Assembly: GCF_004339805.1 (NCBI RefSeq)
Contig: NZ_SLUI01000006.1
Location: 43,399-107,398 of the forward strand
Direction of reading: 5' to 3'
Length of the DNA: 64,000 nucleotides
Source of the DNA: Anaerospora hongkongensis
Lineage (GTDB): Bacteria > Bacillota > Negativicutes > Sporomusales > DSM-15969
Part shown: piece by piece, positions 58,983 to 64,000 of the stretch
Numbering within the stretch: the stretch's first letter is position 1
Layout: each line of letters begins with the position of its first letter
Program-made: the position numbers and the translations under genes
Notes under the pieces: generated by a model
The model's database searches: none
What the model was told of the DNA's origin: nothing
What the model saw: only the letters and a program-made list of their open reading frames with translations

Positions 58983-61614
58983 GTGCGATCCGTTCCTAAC
59001 TGAAAAGGTTAGGCGCAAAATCGCAAGATTTTGTAGAACTTGTATCTCAAATAGTCAAATGAGGGAGTAACGACCCGAAGGGCTATCTCTAAGAACTCCG
59101 AATGGCACAAATTCTATGAAGAGAAAATGTGTCATAAGCTCGGTAAAGTCGTCTGAATGCTATCGAAACAGGTTAAGCTGTCGAAAGCGGGCCAGAGGTG
59201 GAACGCGTAGCAGATAGGGCGGGAGTCCGGTGCCTATGGTTAGAATGTTCGGCAATCAACAGCCATAACGAACTGACGAACTTGCGAATGTACGGGTCTA
59301 AAGCCAGATTCGGTAGAAATGCCGAGGTGTACAGGTTGTACAGCTCACGGGGATGAGTAGGAATCGTGTAAGCCAAAGTCCCTATGCCGTTACAGGCGGC
59401 ATCGTGTGAGCAGGCTCATAGCAAGAACCTAAGGGCATCGAATGATAGAGATATAGGAACGGAGTAAGCGTTGAACGTGGAGGACTTCATTCCTGCGAAG
59501 CGTTGGTATGGAAGACATAACATACCTTTATCAACGTGAAAGTGAAGGCATAGTACCGAGGAAGCAGCGATAATAAGCTGTGGAGGGATAGCCTTTAGTC
59601 AATGAGAAAAACGTAAAATCATGGTAATCATTAGGTTCGAGTAAGACTAACAGAGGCGAAATCCAATCGAAAGAGAGGAAAATAGCCGACTAATGACAGC
59701 TTGCAAGAAGAGTTTCAAAAAATCCAAACTCCGCTACAACGAGTACTACGACACACAACCAACCTTTGACGAACTCTATGAGAGGAGCCAAAACGGTCAA
59801 TGCTTCAAGAACCTGATTCCCATCATAGAATCAGAGAACAATATACTTCTCGCCTATCGCAAAATTAAACGAAATACGGGTAGCAACACCAGCGGCACCA
59901 ACGGACATACAATCAGGAACATCATGAACGCCACTAACGAAGACATAGTTCGCTACTTTCAAAAGAGGTTGAGGAACTACTCTCCCCACAGTGTCAGGCG
60001 GACGGAAATCGATAAAGGAAATGGAAAGAAAAGGCCGCTAGGCATTCCGACAATCGAAGACCGAATCCTGCAACAATGCATTCTGCAAGTTCTGGAGCCA
60101 ATCTGTGAAGCGAAATTTTACCCATATAGTTTTGGGTTTCGTCCGAACAGAAGCGCGCACCATGCCATTGCCAGAGCATATCACCTGGTAAACATCAATA
60201 AGATGTACTATGTTGTGGACATTGACATAAAGGGATTCTTCGATAATGTGAATCATGGAAAACTCCTAAAACAAATGTGGACGTTGGGCATCCGAGACAA
60301 GAATCTCATCTGCATCATCGGAAAGATGTTAAAAGCAGAGGTCAAAGGAAAAGGGATTCCGAAGGTCGGAACGCCGCAAGGCGGCGTACTTTCCCCGTTG
60401 CTATCCAACATCGTACTCAATGAACTGGACTGGTGGATTGATAGCCAATGGTTGTCAATGAAAACCAGGCATGCATACCAGAACTGCTGTTCACACAGCA
60501 AGGCGTTGAGAACAACAACCCTTAAAGAGATGTATATTGTCCGGTACGCCGATGATTTTAAGATCTTTTGCAGGTCTTATAATCATGCGATAAAAATATT
60601 CGCAGCAGTAGAAGCGTGGATAAAAGAGCGACTGGGACTGGAAATCAGCCCGGAAAAATCAAAAATCACAAATCTCAGACGCGAATATACGGAATTCTTA
60701 GGGATCAAGATCAAGGCTGTCCCCAAGAGAAAAACGCATGTGATCGAATCAAGGCTTACTGATAAGGCAAAGAAAAAGTGTGTTGAACGACTTAAAACAG
60801 CAATCCATCGAATCGAGGAGAATTCCTCCGCCCAAAATGTTAGCAATTATAATGCTACGGTATTGGGGCTACAGAATTACTACGCTATAGCAAGTTCGGT
60901 GAGTAAGGATTTTCGTGAAATCGCCTTTGTAGTCAATCGATGTCTGTATAACCGACTGAAGCATCATCTAAAGAGAAAGGGAATCAAAAGTCGGGCATTC
61001 CTGAAGTTCTATGGCAAATACAATCAGCGGACTTATAGTATTGGAGCAATAACTCTTTTTCCAGTACAATGCATTAGCACAAGACCGCCATTGAACTTTA
61101 AACAGGAAACCTGTGACTTCACGGTTGCCGGTCGAGCACTAATACACCAAAAACTGAAGCGCGCCAATATGGCAATCGTACGCTATTTAATGCGCAACCC
61201 AGTACAAGGTGAAAGCGTCGAATATAACGACAACCGTATCTCGCTGTACATTGGACAAGCTGGCCTTTGTCGAATTACCAAAGCAATACTGCAAATTGGG
61301 CAAATGGAAGCTCACCATATCCAGCTGAGAGCCACAGGTGGAACAGATCAGTACGATAATCTGATCTTTATTACCAGGGACGTCCACCACTTGATTCATA
61401 CAACCTCAGCAGAGACGATTCAGAAGTATTTAGACATTGTGAAACCTAATGCAGAGGAACTCAAGTCTATCAATAAGTGTAGACTACAAGCTGGAAACCA
61501 TATGATTTAACGTTACTAATCATTGATGGAACGCCGGATGAGTTGGAAACTCTCATGTCCGGTGTGAAGCAGGGGAAAAGATGGAGATAGTATCAAAATC
61601 TTACCTATTGCTAT
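58983..61614 (+). mobile_element. Group II intron with RT-HNH maturase ORF
   Basis: The element starts with GTGCG (58983) and ends with CTAT (61614). Removing it joins exon codons as CAT-GAG-CCG (H-E-P), which restores the methyltransferase sequence. Domain V is seen at 61531-61565 with a CGC triad, GAAA-type loop and CCGG pairing; the typical CGAAACAGGTTAAGCTGTCG segment of domain I is at 59164. ATGCT at 59157 can pair with AGCAT at the end of exon 1 as EBS1/IBS1. Domain IV carries the maturase. The 710 bases before the ORF are ribozyme domains I-III. Confidence 0.93.
59693..61510 (+). CDS. ltrA: Group II intron reverse transcriptase/maturase with HNH endonuclease
   Basis: A 605-aa intron-encoded protein. 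The RT domain shows RPLGIPTIEDRILQQ, FGFRPNRSAHHA, VGTPQGGVLSPLLSN and the active site YADDF. A maturase X domain follows (from about residue 380), and the C-terminal HNH-like endonuclease has MEAHHIQLRATGGTDQYDNL and VHHLIH. It supports splicing and retrohoming of the surrounding intron. All motifs are intact, so the element may still be active. The ATG is within domain IV. Confidence 0.95.
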   Translation: MTACKKSFKKSKLRYNEYYDTQPTFDELYERSQNGQCFKNLIPIIESENNILLAYRKIKRNTGSNTSGTNGHTIRNIMNATNEDIVRYFQKRLRNYSPHSVRRTEIDKGNGKKRPLGIPTIEDRILQQCILQVLEPICEAKFYPYSFGFRPNRSAHHAIARAYHLVNINKMYYVVDIDIKGFFDNVNHGKLLKQMWTLGIRDKNLICIIGKMLKAEVKGKGIPKVGTPQGGVLSPLLSNIVLNELDWWIDSQWLSMKTRHAYQNCCSHSKALRTTTLKEMYIVRYADDFKIFCRSYNHAIKIFAAVEAWIKERLGLEISPEKSKITNLRREYTEFLGIKIKAVPKRKTHVIESRLTDKAKKKCVERLKTAIHRIEENSSAQNVSNYNATVLGLQNYYAIASSVSKDFREIAFVVNRCLYNRLKHHLKRKGIKSRAFLKFYGKYNQRTYSIGAITLFPVQCISTRPPLNFKQETCDFTVAGRALIHQKLKRANMAIVRYLMRNPVQGESVEYNDNRISLYIGQAGLCRITKAILQIGQMEAHHIQLRATGGTDQYDNLIFITRDVHHLIHTTSAETIQKYLDIVKPNAEELKSINKCRLQAGNHMI

Positions 61615-62000
61615 AGCCGATTTTGTACGGCTGGCGACCGGGCGCGGCCCATGTTTGGAACAGCGACCGCAAGCAAACCACGGTTTGGCCGTTCGACCGG
61701 CCCAGCCGGAGCGCCGATCACCCAACCATGAAGCCATTGGCCATTCCGGCCAATGCCATCCAAAACAGCAGTAAGACCGGGGACACCGTCCTTGACCTGT
61801 TTGGCGGTTCCGGCTCCACGCTGATCGCCGCCGAGCAGACTGGCCGCATTTGCTATACCTCGGAAATCGACCCGCTATATGCCGACGTGATTGTCACCCG
61901 GTATATTGGTCAGGTCGGCAGCGATAAAGGCGTGTTCCTGTTGCGGGATGGAGAGAAAAAAGCCCATGCGGATGTCGCCCGTGAGGTGGCAGCATGCTAA
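61615..62000 (+). CDS. ParB-DNA methyltransferase, exon 2
   Basis: The first two bases complete the codon split by the intron. The exon encodes LYGWRPGAAHVWNSDRKQTT, the DHPTMKP segment and the SAM-binding motif DLFGGSGSTLIAA, then the C-terminal helix. It has no start codon of its own in frame with a ribosome site, so the methyltransferase should be made only after splicing. The TAA at 61998 ends it. Confidence 0.9.
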
Positions 62001-62029
62001 ATTATTGTGATGAGCGTGCGTATTAAGTT

Positions 62030-62056
62030 TTGTTTTGTACGTAATTATGCTATAAT
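62030..62056 (+). promoter_or_regulatory. Promoter of the toxin-antitoxin pair
   Basis: TGCTATAAT (extended -10, TATAAT at 62051) with a weak TTGTTT at 62030. It lies 31 bases before the RelB start. Confidence 0.6.
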
Positions 62057-62087
62057 AATGTCACAATGATTTATAGAGGTGATGGAG

Positions 62088-62354
62088 ATGCCGGAAATCA
62101 GACCGATTACGGATTTAAGAAATACAAACGAAATCTCTGAATTATGCCGCAAACGGCAAGAACCTATTTTTATTACCAAAAATGGCTATGGCGACATGGT
62201 TATTATGAGTATGGAAACTTATGAGCGGCGAATGGCGCTTGTGGAAGTGTACAAGAAACTGGCGGAAGCGGAAAAACAAATCGCTGATGGAATGCCGCTG
62301 TTAGACGGTGAAGAAGTATTTAAGCGGCTGAGAAAAAAACATGGCAGAGCATAA
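62088..62354 (+). CDS. RelB/Phd-family antitoxin
   Basis: An 88-aa antitoxin. RPITDLRNTNEISELCRK and PIFITKNGYGDMVIMSMETYE are the Phd/YefM fold features; the helical tail binds the toxin. ATG 62088 follows GAGGTG. It overlaps the toxin gene by 14 bases, as in coupled type II toxin-antitoxin operons, and probably represses the promoter just upstream. Confidence 0.9.
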   Translation: MPEIRPITDLRNTNEISELCRKRQEPIFITKNGYGDMVIMSMETYERRMALVEVYKKLAEAEKQIADGMPLLDGEEVFKRLRKKHGRA

Positions 62355-62661
62355 TTACCGCGTGAAATTTACCCCTAAAGCCGAAGAGGACTTGGATGAA
62401 TTTTATGGGTATATTCTCGGTACACTGTCTGCTGCTCTTGCTGCAGACAAGCTGATGGATCACATCGAAGCGGCAATCATGCGTTTAAAAGAATATCCGT
62501 TTTCTTGTCAGTACGTGCTGGATGAGCCGCTCAAAGCACGTGGGTATCGGAAACTAATCGTAGATAATTATCTGGTCTTTTATCTAGTAGAGGAACTCGA
62601 CAAGGAAGTTGTGATTATGCGTATCCTTTACGGCGCGACCAATTATCAAGATATTTTATAG
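62341..62661 (+). CDS. RelE/ParE-family toxin
   Basis: A 106-aa toxin with VKFTPKAEEDLDEFYGYI, LKEYPFSCQYV and the strand-rich RKLIVDNYLVFYLVEE and VVIMRILYG of the RelE/ParE fold. RelE-type enzymes cut mRNA on the ribosome while ParE-type hit gyrase; I cannot tell which this is. It may stabilise the mobile element. Confidence 0.9.
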   Translation: MAEHNYRVKFTPKAEEDLDEFYGYILGTLSAALAADKLMDHIEAAIMRLKEYPFSCQYVLDEPLKARGYRKLIVDNYLVFYLVEELDKEVVIMRILYGATNYQDIL

Positions 62662-62697
62662 GCAATTCCTAACCCGCCCCGTCATTGCTTCACGTTA

Positions 62698-62728
62698 AGC
62701 ATCTGTTTATTGCAGGTGCTTTTTTGTT
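62698..62728 (+). terminator. Rho-independent terminator
   Basis: AGCATCTG pairs with CAGGTGCT (one G-U) and is followed by TTTTTTG. It ends the toxin-antitoxin operon. Confidence 0.8.
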
Positions 62729-62850
62729 TCTATTTTTTTAGAAGAATACGGTAAAGCATGGTGCGGGTTTTCCGGTGGAAGAATTAACTTGCTTTCCCGC
62801 GTGTTCATGGTAACATGTGCACTGACGAAATGAACAAGGGAGGGCTTTAT

Positions 62851-63672
62851 ATGGAAAAGCACGATTTTCAGTTTCATATGCAGGTAACTGGTCGCGAGCG
62901 AAAAGAGGTGGCGGCTCTGATTGCCGCCCATTTTGGCACACAGGCGGTTTACCAAGGCACGCGAGGATTTGGGTATCTAATCACCGAGCCTAACGGCAGC
63001 GGACGCGAGTGGCTTGTTGACAAGGCTGGCGCAATTGTTACCGAAGGAGTAAAACTAGACAATGTGACCGAAGTGTTCGCGGTCTTGAAAGTTCTTGAAG
63101 AGAATGGGATAGAAGCGGAAGGGAGAGCGGCAGTAACGCTCTCGATTGATGGCCACTGGGGGAGGTCGCTGCAGAACCTTGTTAATATCCTTTCAGCCAA
63201 GGAACGGCTGATTGCTAAAACGATGGGCACTGGCCAACCCTTTATGATCCCTGAGATTGTGAAGAAAATTAACACCGTTCGTCTCAAAACGATTGAGGAT
63301 TTTTTGGAAGTGTCAGGTAGCGAAGTCTCACCGGGTCTTGCGATTACTCAGGATAAGATCACCTTACGTTGGTTTGCTGCAACGCTGAGTTCAGAGATCA
63401 TTGCTGCCTATATTCAATTTGCCTTTGCAGTAAATGCCATGGCTATGATGCAAAGACATGCTACGCCAAATGAAAAAGAAACAGCCAATGAGAAATATAC
63501 ATTCCGGGTCTGGCTGCTCCGGCTCGGTTTTATCGGTGAGGAGTACAGCTTTGCTCGAAGGTTGTTCCTTAGCCGATTGGAGGGCAACGGTTCTTTCCGA
63601 ACGGAGGACCAGGTTCATGAGGCAGTGAAAAGGCGAAAGGCACATTTGGCTACTCCTGAAACCGTCGTCTGA
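62851..63672 (+). CDS. Divergent amidoligase-family protein, probably catalytically inactive
   Basis: The 273-aa protein matches the whole length of the amidoligase family (glutamine synthetase-like COOH-NH2 ligases): FQFHMQVTGRERKEVAALIA aligns with the FGIEIELTG start, WGRSLQNLVNILSAKERLI with the central helix, AAYIQFAFAVNA and FRVWLLRLGFIGEE with the C-terminal part. But the N-terminal catalytic glutamates (EIE) are FHM, the HIH motif reads VTLSID, and the EFR motif reads LRW. So it looks like a non-catalytic partner of the intact paralogue that follows. ATG 62851 behind GGGAGGG. Confidence 0.7.
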   Translation: MEKHDFQFHMQVTGRERKEVAALIAAHFGTQAVYQGTRGFGYLITEPNGSGREWLVDKAGAIVTEGVKLDNVTEVFAVLKVLEENGIEAEGRAAVTLSIDGHWGRSLQNLVNILSAKERLIAKTMGTGQPFMIPEIVKKINTVRLKTIEDFLEVSGSEVSPGLAITQDKITLRWFAATLSSEIIAAYIQFAFAVNAMAMMQRHATPNEKETANEKYTFRVWLLRLGFIGEEYSFARRLFLSRLEGNGSFRTEDQVHEAVKRRKAHLATPETVV

Positions 63673-63859
63673 ATTACTTAAGATAGGTATTGTAAGGGCT
63701 TGGAAACGGCTTTAAAAGAGTAAAACTGTGATAATTGACGTAAACGTGAATAATATTGATAAAACAAAAGAAAAACATGTAAAAATAGAATAATTGAGTT
63801 GATTTCCTGTGTATTTGGAGGTAACATGACAGTGACCAAAAGCACAGGAGGTTAGCAGC

Positions 63860-64000
63860 ATGAAAAACCAGTACTTCGGCATCGAAATTGAACTCACCGG
63901 AATCACTAGATACCAAGCAGCAACAACCATCGCCGCCTATTTTGGTACAAGCCTCGGCCGCCAGAGCGCCTCATATGGAAGCTATAGGGTAGCTGACCGC
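63860..64000 (+). CDS. Amidoligase family protein, 3' end outside window
   Basis: The first 47 residues read MKNQYFGIEIELTGITR with the catalytic-site glutamates in place, then AATTIAAYFGTS and SYRVADR. These are the N-terminal features of amidoligases found in Firmicute mobile elements, which join a carboxyl group to an amine with ATP. Behind CAGGAGG. It is cut by the window edge. The gap between it and the gene before (187 bases) is AT-rich and empty. Confidence 0.82.
   Translation, partial: MKNQYFGIEIELTGITRYQAATTIAAYFGTSLGRQSASYGSYRVADR

Noticed and set aside
61623-62000. Independent methyltransferase gene starting at 61623
   Set aside because: It has no ribosome site and only the second half of the enzyme; intron removal joins it exactly to exon 1.

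Overview
The window looks like a chromosomal segment of an anaerobic, endospore-forming, diderm Firmicute of the Negativicutes (Sporomusaceae-like). This rests on gene content: spoIVB, the YIEGIA protein with its capping subunit, small basic protein plus DUF881, CadC/CadA metal resistance, an exported CbiK behind a cobalamin riboswitch, and an HflK/HflC set. Assignment below family level is not possible from this sequence alone. About 46 kb is ordinary chromosome. The last ~18 kb (from about 46.2 kb) is a prophage-like mobile element that runs off the right edge.

1-6.8 kb, metals: the 3' part of a Zn/Cd-type P-type ATPase whose metal-binding domain has just been duplicated; a broken rseC; a CC/Se-motif protein and the remnant of a second copy; then a Fur-box-preceded feo operon with feoB split into GTPase and membrane genes, a 58-aa cysteine-rich protein and feoA. 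Two decayed genes follow (DUF2680 with an in-frame TAG; a cbiO-like ABC ATPase remnant). 7-13.2 kb, envelope and sporulation: two polysaccharide deacetylases, a coiled-coil/M23 protein, SpoIVB, Sbp and DUF881. 13.2-18.5 kb: a metal-resistance operon under a clear promoter with an ArsR-type operator (His-rich double zinc ribbon, ArsR/CadC regulator, two P1B ATPases). 18.6-21 kb: lspA, mltG, and a c-di-AMP riboswitch driving an NlpC/P60 hydrolase.

21-34.6 kb: a CMPN-repeat cysteine-rich small protein, CcdA, a membrane glycosyltransferase, a UgtP-like glycolipid synthase with a methyltransferase and DUF5693, a VTT-domain protein, VanW/G5, a DUF1624 gene broken by TGA, a KdpF-like micro-ORF with a receiver-only regulator, and an ECF sigma/anti-sigma set. 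35-41 kb holds the most unusual chromosomal operon: a PpiC-type foldase, a fusion of a cation diffusion facilitator to an HflK-type SPFH protein, HflC, and a second HflK. 41-45.4 kb: YIEGIA pair, NhaC-type antiporter, exported CbiK with its riboswitch. A ~28-bp repeat occurs four times between 27.8 and 41 kb.

46.3-64 kb: phage-type repressor, small zinc and HTH proteins, and a replication module (SNF2 helicase, VRR-NUC, a Cas4-like nuclease fused to an AAA ATPase, DUF669, family B polymerase, D5-type primase-helicase), then DUF3310 and DUF1492. A ParB-DNA methyltransferase gene is split by a complete 2.6-kb group II intron. A RelB/RelE pair and two amidoligase-family genes, the first with its catalytic residues apparently lost, end the window. 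No integrase or structural genes are seen.
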